64,000 nt of DNA from Chloroflexus islandicus (GCF_001650695.1 NZ_LWQS01000021.1:57000-120999); one strand, 5' to 3'. Positions 46,092-54,618 are shown, counted from the first letter of the stretch. Program-made: numbers and translations. Notes: a model not told the origin generated them from the sequence alone.

Positions 46092-46535
46092 TTATGGTGT
46101 GGCTACTGGTACCCGCGCCGCGATATCAGGCGCCACCTCAAGCACGGCTGCCGACATCCAGCCAGTCTGGCCATCGGGCAGGCGTACCACGTACCAGTTG
46201 GCGCGCTGGCCTTCGAGCAGCACTTCGGTGTTAGCCGGCACAACCGTGATAATCCGAAACGACGTACCGGGGCCACCGCGCAAATTCGCTTCCACATTGA
46301 CGCGCCCGACAAAGCGTTCAGCAGTGGGTGTGACCGTGCTCGGCGGAACGAGCACAATCGTTACCGGAGAGCGGGTTGGTTGCGGCGTCACTGGCGTGAC
46401 GGTTGGCAAGCGGGCTAAGGTGGGGAAGGGGCTGGGAGTCGGCGGCAGTGCCGCCGCCAGATCAACGCAGGCAGTGAGCAGCAACGCGCCGCTCAACCAA
46501 ATACACCACCACCAAGCAGCGAGTCTTCGGTTCAT
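46092..46535 (-). CDS. SH3-domain lipoprotein
   Basis: 147 residues from ATG 46535 (MNRRLAAWW). A lipoprotein signal with SGALLLTAC places the lipidated cysteine near residue 23; a Thr/Pro linker follows, then a bacterial SH3 domain (about 73-140): VNVEANLRGGPGTSFRIITV, VPANTEVLLEGQRANWYVVR, GQTGWMSAAVLEV. Bacterial SH3 domains usually bind peptidoglycan or proteins at the cell envelope. It is anchored outside the cell and its diacylglyceryl modification would need Lgt, encoded 3 kb away. Confidence 0.85.
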   Translation of the reverse strand: MNRRLAAWWWCIWLSGALLLTACVDLAAALPPTPSPFPTLARLPTVTPVTPQPTRSPVTIVLVPPSTVTPTAERFVGRVNVEANLRGGPGTSFRIITVVPANTEVLLEGQRANWYVVRLPDGQTGWMSAAVLEVAPDIAARVPVATP

Positions 46536-46710
46536 AGGAGTTCCTGTTGTACGTGCGATCACGTATCTGAGAATGATAGCAAATATTCTCTAGTAACAGT
46601 CTACCAATATCGAACGCAAAGGTGTAAGATCGACCGGAATCTTTACGACTAACCCGCGATAGCGACAGCCGGGTGGAGCGGGTGATAGCTGGCTGAAGAG
46701 GCATGATGTC

Positions 46711-47220
46711 ATTGCGAGGGCACTGCGCGCCCGAAGCAATCTCCCGCTTCAGCGAATGACATGCCTGCGCAGATCCATTCCGCCCGCGTGGGAAATGGCT
46801 TCGCCGCACAGCGCGCACTTATAAGAGGGGCCTTTGTCATTGCGAGGGCGCTGCGCGCCCGAAGCAATCTCCCGTTTCAGCGAATGACATGCCTGAGCGT
46901 ATCCATTCTGCCCGCGTGGGAGATGGCGTTGTCGTGCAGAGCGTACTGACCAGCGGGGGCCTTTGTCATTGCGAGGGCGCTGCGCGCCCGAAGCAATCTC
47001 CCGCTTCAGCGAATGACATGCCTGCGCAGATCCATTCCGCCCGCGTGGGAGATGGCGTTGTCGTGCAGAGCGTACTGACCAGCGGGGGCCTTTGTCATTG
47101 CGAGGGCACTGCGCGCCCGAAGCAATCTCCCGCTTTAGCGCATCACCTGCCTGAGCGTATCCATTCCGCCCGCGTGGGAAATGGCGTTGTCGTGCAGAGC
47201 GTACTAACCAGCGGGGAGTG
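46711..47220. repeat. Four tandem copies of a 129-bp repeat
   Basis: Units begin ATTGCGAGGGC at 46711, 46839, 46968 and 47097 (spacing 128-129). Each has GGGCGCTGCGCGCCC, GAAGCAATCTCCCGC, AATGACATGCCTG and a TCCGCCCGCGTGGGA segment. Single degenerate copies occur at 4.2, 4.68, 13.66, 16.13 and 61.68 kb. No gene is seen in 46536-47372; the remainder holds cctttgcg-type low-complexity tracts. Confidence 0.9.
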
Positions 47221-47331
47221 ACGCTTCCCCAAAAAATCTCTGCGCCCTTAGCGCCTTTGCGTGTAAATACTCTGCGTCTTGGCTCGCTTTGCGGTAGGGG
47301 CAGGAGTGATGTTATTGAGGGCCGAGCATAA

Positions 47332-47369
47332 ACCAAAAGCGTCTGTGCCATCGCACAGACGCTTTTGGT
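47332..47369 (-). terminator. Terminator of the tRNA-Leu/tRNA-Pro operon
   Basis: A perfect 17-bp stem (ACCAAAAGCGTCTGTGC and complement) with a 4-base loop begins 4 bases past the tRNA-Pro CCA. Read on the minus strand the distal arm ends CTTTTGGTTTAT, giving U-rich output. Confidence 0.85.
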
Positions 47370-47372
47370 ATC

Positions 47373-47449
47373 TGGTCGGGGCGAGTGGATTTGAACCACC
47401 GACCTCCGCGACCCGAACGCGGCGCTCTACCAGGCTGAGCCACGCCCCG
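47373..47449 (-). tRNA. tRNA-Pro (anticodon CGG)
   Basis: Full cloverleaf on the minus strand: acceptor CGGGGCG/CGCCCCG, D-arm GCTC-AGCCTGGTA-GAGC, anticodon stem CCGCG with loop TTCGGGT (anticodon CGG), T-arm GGTGG-TTCAAAT-CCACT (last pair G-U/T type), discriminator A and an encoded CCA (47375-47373). It reads CCG proline codons. Confidence 0.95.
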
Positions 47450-47462
47450 ATATGCCTTGTTG

Positions 47463-47550
47463 TGGTGCCGAAGGTGGGACTTGAACCCACACGGGGGTTG
47501 ATCCCCAGCGGTTTTTGAGACCGCCGCGTCTGCCATTCCGCCACTTCGGC
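47463..47550 (-). tRNA. tRNA-Leu (anticodon CAA)
   Basis: Minus strand: acceptor GCCGAAG/CTTCGGC, anticodon stem GCGGT/ACCGC with loop CTCAAAA (anticodon CAA), a long class II variable arm (GGGGATCAACCCCC region), T-loop GTTCAAGT-type and encoded CCA at 47465-47463. It reads TTG. tRNA-Pro follows 13 bases downstream in the same transcript. Confidence 0.95.
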
Positions 47551-47562
47551 GCGACAACGCAG

Positions 47563-47591
47563 ATTATAGCAGCCATTGCCCGGTTCGTCAA
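47563..47591 (-). promoter_or_regulatory. Promoter of the tRNA operon
   Basis: TTGACG (47591-47586), 17-base spacer, TGC-TATAAT (-10 at 47568-47563) on the minus strand; the start point would lie a few bases before tRNA-Leu. Confidence 0.85.
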
Positions 47592-47645
47592 GGTGACGAG
47601 AGGCACAGGTGCAGCATCCCCTAACACACAGCGCGCTGGCTACAG

Positions 47646-47654
47646 TGGTATAAT
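47646..47654 (+). promoter_or_regulatory. Extended -10 promoter of the kinase gene
   Basis: TGG-TATAAT, a perfect extended -10 element 31 bases before the kinase ATG at 47686. Confidence 0.55.
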
Positions 47655-47685
47655 TGGCCTAGCACATCGGCAAACGGCACGTACC

Positions 47686-49047
47686 ATGTTCATGCTCGAC
47701 CGGCTGGCAGACAATCTCACGATCCGCGGCACTGACGACGCCTACACCATCCTCAACCTGATTGGGCGAGGCGGGATGGGTGCGGTCTATCGGGTGCGGC
47801 GGGCTAGTGATGGCAGTATTTGGGCGCTGAAAGAGATGCGGCCCGCCGGTGAGGTCACTGCCGAAGAGTTGGCTGAAGCGCGCCAGCTCTTTTTGCAAGA
47901 GGCTGAATTGCTGCGGTCGCTCTCGTTCCCGAACCTGCCGGTGGTGATCGATCTGTTCGAGTACGAAGGTCGCCCAACGATGATCATGGAGTTTGTGCCG
48001 GGCAAGACGCTCGAAGCCATGATCCGCGAGGCGAATGCACCGATGCTCGAACAACAGGTAATCGGGTATGGGATTCAGCTCTGCCGGGTGTTGCACTATC
48101 TGCACACCCGCCAACCGCCGATCATCTACCGCGACCTCAAACCGCCAAATGTGATTCTGACCCCGGATGGCGTGCTCAAGTTGATCGACTTTGGCGTGGC
48201 TCGCAAGCACAAGATCGGCAAGTCGAAAGACACGATCGCGATGGGATCAGCCGGGTATGCGCCACCCGAACAGTACGGCAAAGGGCAGACCGATGCCCGC
48301 TCGGATATTTATGCGCTTGGGGCGACCATGCTGCACTTGCTGACAGCGATGCCGCCGATCCCGTTGCAGCCGCCGCGCCGCGGCGAGATCATACGAATGA
48401 ACCGCTCGGTGGCCCCGGAAACCGAGGCGATCATTATTCGGGCGATGAGCCTTGAACGCGAGCAGCGGTTTGCCAGTTGCGCCGAGCTTGAGCAGGCACT
48501 GCATCAGCGGCTCAAGACGCCGTATGTCGATCCGACGGTGCGGATGGCGCCGGCGCCGCCGGTCAAACCGCCGGTGGCTGCCCCGCCGCCGGTCGCGCCG
48601 GCGCCAGCGGCTGGGGTGGTGTGTGAAAAGTGCGGGAGGGTCAACAAACCGCAGGCCCGGTTTTGCGCCGGTTGCGGTACCGCCTTACAGCACGGCGGGC
48701 CGGTTGCTGCGCCTGCGCCGGTCGTGCCGCCGGCTCGCTTGATTGTCCGTTCGCCTTACCGCCACTGGGAGATGGTGCTCGACCACTCGCCGGTGCGGAT
48801 TGGCCGGCGCGATCCGCGCCGCGCTCACTTCCCTGAATTGGATTTGGCTGAACATGACCGCGGGATCGCATCGCGTCTGCACGCCATTATCGAGCGGCGC
48901 GGCGATCACTATACCCTCACCGATCAGAAGAGCACCAACGGCACCCGGATTAACGGGGTGTTGATCCCGCCGAATGTGCCGCAACGGTTGAAATCGGGTG
49001 ATCTGATCCAGATCGGTGAGGTGGAGATGGAGTTTCGGTGGAACTGA
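47686..49047 (+). CDS. Serine/threonine protein kinase with zinc-ribbon and FHA domain
   Basis: 453 residues from ATG 47686 (47692 is possible). Kinase domain about 18-280: glycine loop IGRGGMGAVYRV, K49 in WALKEM, catalytic D150 in IIYRDLKPPNV (Tyr replaces the usual His of HRD), D168 in LIDFGVARKH and GSAGYAPPEQYG. A Pro/Ala linker leads to a zinc ribbon CEKCGRVNKPQARFCAGCG (about 311-329) and a C-terminal FHA domain (VRIGRRDPRRAHFPELDL, SRLHAIIERRGDHYTLTDQK, STNGTRINGVLI). No transmembrane segment is present, so it is a cytoplasmic kinase that recognises phosphothreonine. Its end overlaps purQ by 10 bases. Confidence 0.93.
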   Translation: MFMLDRLADNLTIRGTDDAYTILNLIGRGGMGAVYRVRRASDGSIWALKEMRPAGEVTAEELAEARQLFLQEAELLRSLSFPNLPVVIDLFEYEGRPTMIMEFVPGKTLEAMIREANAPMLEQQVIGYGIQLCRVLHYLHTRQPPIIYRDLKPPNVILTPDGVLKLIDFGVARKHKIGKSKDTIAMGSAGYAPPEQYGKGQTDARSDIYALGATMLHLLTAMPPIPLQPPRRGEIIRMNRSVAPETEAIIIRAMSLEREQRFASCAELEQALHQRLKTPYVDPTVRMAPAPPVKPPVAAPPPVAPAPAAGVVCEKCGRVNKPQARFCAGCGTALQHGGPVAAPAPVVPPARLIVRSPYRHWEMVLDHSPVRIGRRDPRRAHFPELDLAEHDRGIASRLHAIIERRGDHYTLTDQKSTNGTRINGVLIPPNVPQRLKSGDLIQIGEVEMEFRWN

Positions 49048-49802
49048 AAGCTCTCATTTTGCGCGCTCCCGGCATCAATCGCGATGCCGACGCGGCGCTG
49101 GCCTGTGAGTTGGCCGGTGCACGCCCGGAACGGGTGCATGTCAATCGGGTTGCCGAAGGTTCGGTGAAGTTGGCCGATTATGCGCTGTTGGTGATCCCCG
49201 GCGGCTTTTCGTATGGCGATCATCTTGGCGCTGGACGGTTGTTGGCGGTTGATCTGATTCATCGCCTTGGCGAAGAGCTGGAGCGATTTGTGGCTGATGG
49301 CCGCCCAGTGATCGGGATTTGCAACGGGTTTCAGGTGTTGGTCAAAGCCGGTTTGTTGCCCGGCCCAACCCGCCAACCGCCACGGGTCACGCTCACGACG
49401 AATGAGTCGTGCCAGTTTGAATGCCGCTGGGTGCAGTTGGAAGCGGTAAGCAATAGCCGCTGCTTGTTTACCCGTGGCATTGAACACCCGATCGAAGTGC
49501 CGGTTGCTCACGGCGAGGGCCGGATCGCGGTGCGTGATCAGGCAACGTTAGACGAATTGGAAGCTGCTGGCTTGGTGGCGCTGCGCTATGTGGGTGAGGG
49601 TTATCCAGCCAATCCCAACGGCTCGCCGCACAACATCGCCGGTTTGTGTAATGCGCAGGGCAATGTGTTGGGCCTCATGCCGCACCCGGAAAATGCGGTG
49701 TTGCCGCACCAGCATCCCCGCTGGACGCGCGAACCCTCCCGACGCGAAGGTGACGGTTTGCAAATCTTCCGCAACGCGGTGCGCTATGCAGCGTCGTTGT
49801 AG
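49038..49802 (+). CDS. purQ: Phosphoribosylformylglycinamidine synthase subunit PurQ
   Basis: 254 residues from GTG 49038. Class I glutamine amidotransferase: VIPGGFSYGDHLGAGRL, nucleophile C95 in IGICNGFQVLVKAGLLPG, and His/Glu of the triad in LMPHPENAVLPHQHP. The ALILRAPGINRDADAA opening is the archaeal/Gram-positive small PurQ type that works with PurL and PurS in step four of purine synthesis, supplying ammonia for FGAR amidation. No purL/purS are nearby. Translational coupling to a Ser/Thr kinase gene is unusual. Confidence 0.95.
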   Translation: MELKALILRAPGINRDADAALACELAGARPERVHVNRVAEGSVKLADYALLVIPGGFSYGDHLGAGRLLAVDLIHRLGEELERFVADGRPVIGICNGFQVLVKAGLLPGPTRQPPRVTLTTNESCQFECRWVQLEAVSNSRCLFTRGIEHPIEVPVAHGEGRIAVRDQATLDELEAAGLVALRYVGEGYPANPNGSPHNIAGLCNAQGNVLGLMPHPENAVLPHQHPRWTREPSRREGDGLQIFRNAVRYAASL

Positions 49803-49849
49803 GGGCATTGCGACGCTATGCCTACGGGCATAGCATGCTATGCCCCTAC
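49799..49849. repeat. Nested palindrome at the purQ stop codon
   Basis: GTAGGGGCAT at 49799-49808 pairs with ATGCCCCTAC at 49840-49849; inside lies GCTATGCC-TAC-GGGCATAGC. The outer arm includes the purQ stop. It may end the purQ transcript or be another mobile palindrome. Confidence 0.5.
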
Positions 49850-49874
49850 GATGACGTGTAATGTTGGAGAAAGT

Positions 49875-50762
49875 ATGGTTCTCTATCCGCCTGACGATCC
49901 ATTTTTGATTAGCTTTACCTTGTTTGGCTTCCCGATCGTAGTGCGCTGGTACGGCGCGATTATTATGACCGGCGCATTGATTGCGGCCCTGCTGGCGTCG
50001 CGGCGGGCCGTCGCGCGCGGCTATCATCCCGATCACGTCTGGAACCAGTTGATGTTAGGGTTGATCCTCGGCATTGCCGGCGCGCGGATCTATTACGTTG
50101 CCTTTGAATGGGAACGGTTTGCGCCTAACCCGCTGAGCGCGTTCAACCTCACCACCGGCGGGATCGCGATCCACGGCGCGATTATCGGTGCGCTGCTCTC
50201 GACCGTGATCTATACGCGCTACGCGAAACTGCCCTATTGGGATTGGCTCGATGTCTGTGTGCCCGGTTTCTTGCTGGCGCAGAGCATCGGGCGATGGGGC
50301 AACTTCTTTAACCAAGAGGCCTATGGCCGCCCGACTGATTTGCCCTTCGGGTTGCGGATCGATCCTGAATACCGGGTACCGCCCTATAACGATCTCGCCA
50401 CCTATCCCATTACCACGCTCTTTCACCCGACCTTCCTCTACGAGTCGGTGTGGAATCTGGCCGGGGTCGGTGTGCTTCTCTGGCTTGACCACCGGTTTGG
50501 CCGGCTAGCGCCACCCGAACGGCGCCGGCTTAATCCGGGTGATCTACTGTTTTTGTACGGGATTATCTATTCGAGCGGACGGTTTTGGATTGAAGGGTTA
50601 CGGATCGATAGCTTGTGCGCGAGCGGGGTCGGTGGTTCGTGCGAGGGCAGCATCCGGGTGGCGCAGTTGGTGAGCGTGCTCGCGATTGTGCTGTGCGCGA
50701 TCTTGCTCTTCCTCAACCACCGGCGGCCATTTGCCGGCACGATGGCGGCTGAGCCGCGATAG
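49875..50762 (+). CDS. lgt: Phosphatidylglycerol--prolipoprotein diacylglyceryl transferase Lgt
   Basis: 295 residues from ATG 49875 (GGAGAAAGT upstream). Seven transmembrane helices; IHGAIIGALLSTVIY holds the conserved HGG/HGA-type histidine and QSIGRWGNFFNQEAYG is the Lgt signature with the essential Arg and Asn; HPTFLYESVWNL and SSGRFWIEGLRIDSL follow. It transfers diacylglycerol to the cysteine of lipoproteins such as the SH3 protein and the TAXI binding protein of this window. Confidence 0.97.
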   Translation: MVLYPPDDPFLISFTLFGFPIVVRWYGAIIMTGALIAALLASRRAVARGYHPDHVWNQLMLGLILGIAGARIYYVAFEWERFAPNPLSAFNLTTGGIAIHGAIIGALLSTVIYTRYAKLPYWDWLDVCVPGFLLAQSIGRWGNFFNQEAYGRPTDLPFGLRIDPEYRVPPYNDLATYPITTLFHPTFLYESVWNLAGVGVLLWLDHRFGRLAPPERRRLNPGDLLFLYGIIYSSGRFWIEGLRIDSLCASGVGGSCEGSIRVAQLVSVLAIVLCAILLFLNHRRPFAGTMAAEPR

Positions 50763-50764
50763 CA

Positions 50765-50935
50765 AGGCGCAGAGATCATAAAACGCAAAGACGCGAAGAA
50801 CGCAGAGGGCGCAGAGGTATTTTGAGATTGGGGGTCGAAGCGTACTTGTGCCTCCCCCATCACCAACCTTCGCGTCCTTTGCGTTCCTCTGCGTCTCTGC
50901 GTTCACCCCCTCTGCGTCTCTGCTCCCTGTGCGCC
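50765..50935. repeat. cgcagagg-type low-complexity repeat
   Basis: Tracts such as AACGCAAAGACGCGAAGAAC-GCAGAGGGCGCAGAGG facing inverted copies (CCTTTGCGTTCCTCTGCGTC) after about 60 bases. It runs into the 3' end of the minus-strand glycosyltransferase gene. Confidence 0.75.
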
Positions 50936-51973
50936 TTCACGATTCAGCAAGCGGGTGTACAGGCGCTTGAACCCCTCGCCGAGCGGGCCGTAGCCGAAAT
51001 TGGCGACAACCTTCTCTCTCCCATGCTCGCCGAAACGGCGGCGCAGCGCCGCGTCTTCACCGAGGACGCGCACTTTTTCGGCGTAGCCAGCCACATCGTC
51101 GCGAGCGACCAAAAAGCCATTCTGGCCGTCGTCAACCACTTCGGGCAACGCGGCGACGTTGGTCGTCACCACCGGACGGCCACAGGCCAACGCTTCAGCG
51201 GGGGCAATCCCAAACCCTTCCAGCCGCGAGGGAAAGAGCAAGATGTCGCAGCTTTGGTAGGCCGCCACCAAGCCGGCCCGGTCAGGCGAACCGATCGGGA
51301 TCATGCGCGGATGGGGCGGGCCGGCGTCGCGCCCTTGAAAACCGCCGGTATAGTAGAGCACGTAGTCATCTGGCAGCCGATCCATAATCCGGGGCAGCAG
51401 ATCGAACCCTTTACGGCGGGTGCGATTGCCGACAAAGAGCAGGCGGATGCGGCCATTGCTCGGCGGCAGGCCATCGTCGCGGCGGGCCATCCCCGGCGGC
51501 GGCACGAACACATCAGTATCAATGCCGTCGTAGATCAGCACCGTGTCGCGACGTCCGTAGGTCATCTCCACCATGCGCTGGGTGTAGCGGCTGACGCAGA
51601 CCACTGCGTCGGCATAGGCGATCGACAGGCCATCGTAGCGCGACTCGACCAGCCGGTAGAAGAGGCGTTGGGCCAACGAGCTATAGGGTTGCAAGGCCGG
51701 GTCGGTGGTGAGATGGTGTACCGTCGTCACCACCGGCAGGCCATACCCGCGCAGGCTGAACGCGACCCGTGAGCGACCCTGCACAATATCGAAGCGGCGG
51801 GCCACATCGGCGGGCAACGTCTTGGGAATGAGCACGGGTAAAAAGTTGTACAACTCTGGCAAGCGCAGCAATTGCGGCGCTAAACCGGCGCGCTGCACAG
51901 CGCGAGTGATATTCTGAATGCCAAAATCGACGCCGCCACGACCGAGCGGCGAGATATAGAGCGGGCGCAGCAT
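50903..51973 (-). CDS. Group 4 glycosyltransferase
   Basis: 356 residues from ATG 51973 (MLRPLYISPLGRGGVDFG is the usual GT-B opening). Marks are a glycine-rich loop GRGGVDFGIQN, HHLTTDPALQPYSSL, a donor-binding LLFVGNRTRRKGFDLLPRIM and DILLFPSRLEGFGIAPAEAL with the EX7E-type motif. It moves a sugar from a nucleotide donor to an unknown acceptor, plausibly a surface polysaccharide. The last residues (GAQGAETQRG) are encoded by the intergenic cgcagagg repeat, so the original C-terminus was probably lost or extended. A decayed relative lies at 55.05-55.2 kb. Confidence 0.88.
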   Translation of the reverse strand: MLRPLYISPLGRGGVDFGIQNITRAVQRAGLAPQLLRLPELYNFLPVLIPKTLPADVARRFDIVQGRSRVAFSLRGYGLPVVTTVHHLTTDPALQPYSSLAQRLFYRLVESRYDGLSIAYADAVVCVSRYTQRMVEMTYGRRDTVLIYDGIDTDVFVPPPGMARRDDGLPPSNGRIRLLFVGNRTRRKGFDLLPRIMDRLPDDYVLYYTGGFQGRDAGPPHPRMIPIGSPDRAGLVAAYQSCDILLFPSRLEGFGIAPAEALACGRPVVTTNVAALPEVVDDGQNGFLVARDDVAGYAEKVRVLGEDAALRRRFGEHGREKVVANFGYGPLGEGFKRLYTRLLNREGAQGAETQRG

Positions 51974-52184
51974 AGCGATGAAACTCCATACCAGCGGCCA
52001 ACCTTCACGCAACCGCTCGATCTTGGCACAGATTGGCGAGCGTGTCAATGGCATTCAGTCCATGACCATCATTGAGATTGATAAGCGATGGCGCAAACAT
52101 CAGAACCGGCGAGTAAGCGACCAGCATCGTATCTGCACCGCTTACCCGCCGGTTTCTGCTTATCTGGCAACCGTGGAGCGATTA

Positions 52185-52252
52185 CCAGTTAACCGACCAG
52201 TTAACCGACCAGTTAACCGACCAGTTGACCGACCAGTTGACCGACCAGTTAA
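52185..52252 (-). repeat. Six tandem 12-bp repeats downstream of the subtilisin gene
   Basis: Six CCAGTTAACCGA/CCAGTTGACCGA units at 12-bp spacing. On the minus strand they would read S-V-N-W, the protease C-terminal motif minus its glycine, but they lie beyond the stop codon and in another frame. Confidence 0.9.
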
Positions 52253-52300
52253 CGCTTGTATCTACCGGCGTGATAGCTGCGTGAGTGTGCGAACCCATCG

Positions 52301-54346
52301 TTATTCCTCCCAGTAATCTGAGCCCCAGTTGACCGAACCCCAGTTGACCGAGCCCCAGTTGACTGAACCCCAGTTGACCGAGCCCCAGTTGACCGAGCCC
52401 CAGTTGACCGAGCCCCACGTCTGGGTTGCACCGCTGGCGACAAGGATTTGGCTTGCGGGCAGGCCGGTATTCGCACTCTCAGTTGTCGTACCGTTCACCG
52501 CGGCGAAGGCATCCAGATACCCCGCACCAGCCGTTTCAGGCGAGTAGCCGGGCCAGTTGCGGTTCGCCGTCGCCATCAGCCGGAACTTGACCTGATCCGG
52601 GGTCAAGTTTGGTTCGTCTTGGAGTAAGAGCGCAATGGCGCCGCTGACAATAGGAGCTGCCATCGAGGTGCCGGACATCCGGAAGTAGTGGCGGTTGATC
52701 CGGTTGTTGGGTCGATCGCGGCTGATCGTGAGGAGATCGTTTTCGGGCAGCAAGCCAACGATATTGCGTCCCGGAGCAACCAATTCCGGTTTGGCCGTGC
52801 CCGCTTCGGTGACGCCGTAGGCTGAGAATGAAGCAACCACGTCATCTTGAATGGAGGCAGTGCCCCGATCATCAGCCGCGCCAACGGTAATCACGAACGG
52901 ATCGTTGGCTGGCGGGTAGAGGGTAGCCGTGCCATTATTGCCCGCCGAAACCACAACCACAATGCCGTTAAACCACAGAATTTCGCAGGCGGCGGCCAGT
53001 GCGCTCGTGTGATACGACTGCGGCATACTGGCGTTCAGCGACAGGTTGACTACGCGGATGTTATAGCGTGCCCGGTTGGTGTTGATCCACTGGAGGGCCG
53101 CGACAACATCACCTTCGGTTGACATGCCGTTATCGTCACTGACCCGCACGTTAATGATGTCGGCCCGCGGCGCCACGCCGATATACCTGCCATTCGACTG
53201 GTTGCCGTTGCCGGCAATGAGACCGGCGACAAACGTGCCGTGCCCGTAGCGGTCAGCGCCATTGTGGAAGCCGGCGTTAAAATTCACGTTAACCCGCACG
53301 CGCTTGCCTAGATCCTTGGTCTTCAACACGCCGCTATCAACCACGGCGACGCTGACGCCACGACCTTGCAGGCGGGCGCTGCTGTTCCAGAGTTGCGTTG
53401 CGCGGATAGCATCGTTGTATACATTCTGCTGCTGGCTAGGATCGATGGTTGCGAGCGCTGAGGTGTCACCGCCGCTATCACTGGTATTGCTGCTGCCAGC
53501 CGCACTGGTAATACGCAAGCCGATAGCATCGTAATTAATTGCGCTCGATGAATTAAATCCGCTCTGATCAAGGATCAGGCGCAGATTGTTATCAAAGTCG
53601 CTCCAATTCCAGACACGCTCTTTCGTAATATCGATCACGAGCGGGCCGGTGTTGTTAGCGTCGGTGAATTGATTGAACTGCTTATGGCTCAGCGTAATGG
53701 CTTTGGTCGTGCCGTTGCCGACGCCAATGCTGAGCTTCGGATCATTGCCGGAGCCAAGCCGGGCTGGGACGAACGCGTGCAGTAAAACCTCAACCCGAAT
53801 AATGATGTGACCGGGGGTATGCTCGGCGCTGAAGTCCGAGAAGGTTACATTCTGCCGGCCAATAGTGGCAAACGTGCCGTTGGGCCCGAGCAGCGAGTCG
53901 ACACTGTTGGCCGCAGTGCTCAATGTCGTGGCGTTGGCCCACGTCACAAACGTGTGCGGTTGGCTCGAACTCGACCAGACCGGCGCGTCGGGCGAGATCC
54001 AAGCCACGCCGTTAGCCTTGGCCAGTTCAAGGGTCTTGGCCGCCGGTAGTTCCACAACCAGCGCGTTGATGATGTGCAAATCGCGCACGATCTGCCCGCC
54101 GAGCTGCGTAATGAACAATTCAAGATCGGCATTAGCGGCGTTGCGCTGCACGATCACCCGAATCGGCAGATCGGGCTGTTCGGCGGCGAGATTCACGAGG
54201 GCCGGATGCAGGCGCGTTTCCGCTACCGCATTGAATGAAAGCGTCAAACGCGGGGTTAGTGCGATGAGGAGGGCGAACACTGCGATGAGGTAGCCGATGC
54301 GGATCGCAGCGTTGTGACGAGAGGGTTGGATGAGCGTTGCTTGCAT
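52301..54346 (-). CDS. Secreted subtilisin-family (S8) serine protease with C-terminal GSVNW repeats
   Basis: 681 residues. Signal peptide or anchor 14-40, inhibitor I9-like propeptide about 45-122, then an inserted beta-rich region of about 185 residues (123-308), then the S8 catalytic domain with D337 (VVDSG), H369 (YGHGTFVAG), oxyanion N470 (SAGNNG) and nucleophile S561 (SGTSMAAP). The C-terminus is six tandem GSVNW pentapeptides (645-674) plus GSDYW-EE, encoded by 15-bp repeats at 52325-52414. The repeats may bind a surface partner or polymer; their role is unknown. A c-di-GMP-I riboswitch lies about 360 bases upstream on the same strand. Confidence 0.93.
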   Translation of the reverse strand: MQATLIQPSRHNAAIRIGYLIAVFALLIALTPRLTLSFNAVAETRLHPALVNLAAEQPDLPIRVIVQRNAANADLELFITQLGGQIVRDLHIINALVVELPAAKTLELAKANGVAWISPDAPVWSSSSQPHTFVTWANATTLSTAANSVDSLLGPNGTFATIGRQNVTFSDFSAEHTPGHIIIRVEVLLHAFVPARLGSGNDPKLSIGVGNGTTKAITLSHKQFNQFTDANNTGPLVIDITKERVWNWSDFDNNLRLILDQSGFNSSSAINYDAIGLRITSAAGSSNTSDSGGDTSALATIDPSQQQNVYNDAIRATQLWNSSARLQGRGVSVAVVDSGVLKTKDLGKRVRVNVNFNAGFHNGADRYGHGTFVAGLIAGNGNQSNGRYIGVAPRADIINVRVSDDNGMSTEGDVVAALQWINTNRARYNIRVVNLSLNASMPQSYHTSALAAACEILWFNGIVVVVSAGNNGTATLYPPANDPFVITVGAADDRGTASIQDDVVASFSAYGVTEAGTAKPELVAPGRNIVGLLPENDLLTISRDRPNNRINRHYFRMSGTSMAAPIVSGAIALLLQDEPNLTPDQVKFRLMATANRNWPGYSPETAGAGYLDAFAAVNGTTTESANTGLPASQILVASGATQTWGSVNWGSVNWGSVNWGSVNWGSVNWGSVNWGSDYWEE

Positions 54347-54600
54347 AGATGAGAGCTCCTACGATGTACCGTCAAACTGCTGCGGCATACCCAGAATAAG
54401 AGAGAGGTGGGTTCTGGAAGTTCTCGTCGTAACCGTTGCAGTGGCGTAGACCGAGTGCCGCGAGAGTAATTGGTGGCTGATAGGGTTAGCCTTTCAAGAC
54501 TGCCGAGTTTGGTTTAGGTTTGGATGATGCTCTTGGTTGCCTCCTTAGCTAGGCACCTTCAGAAAGTGCATCGAGCTGTGGTATGCCGGGCTACGTGATG

Positions 54601-54618
54601 CACCGCAGCGCTGCGGTG
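54601..54618. promoter_or_regulatory. Perfect 18-bp palindrome in the protease leader
   Basis: CACCGCAGC-GCTGCGGTG, 9-bp arms without loop, between the riboswitch terminator and the protease gene. Confidence 0.4.

Noticed and set aside
46749..47399. 216-codon frame on the minus strand with repeated REIASGAQ motifs
   Set aside because: It is a translation of the 129-bp tandem repeats and runs into the tRNA operon terminator.
47312..47627. Small proteins over the tRNA genes
   Set aside because: They are translations of tRNA-Pro and tRNA-Leu; the RNA structures are unambiguous.
52185..52252. CRISPR-like or iteron array
   Set aside because: 12-bp units without spacers; they are explained as a relative of the adjacent protein-coding 15-bp repeats.
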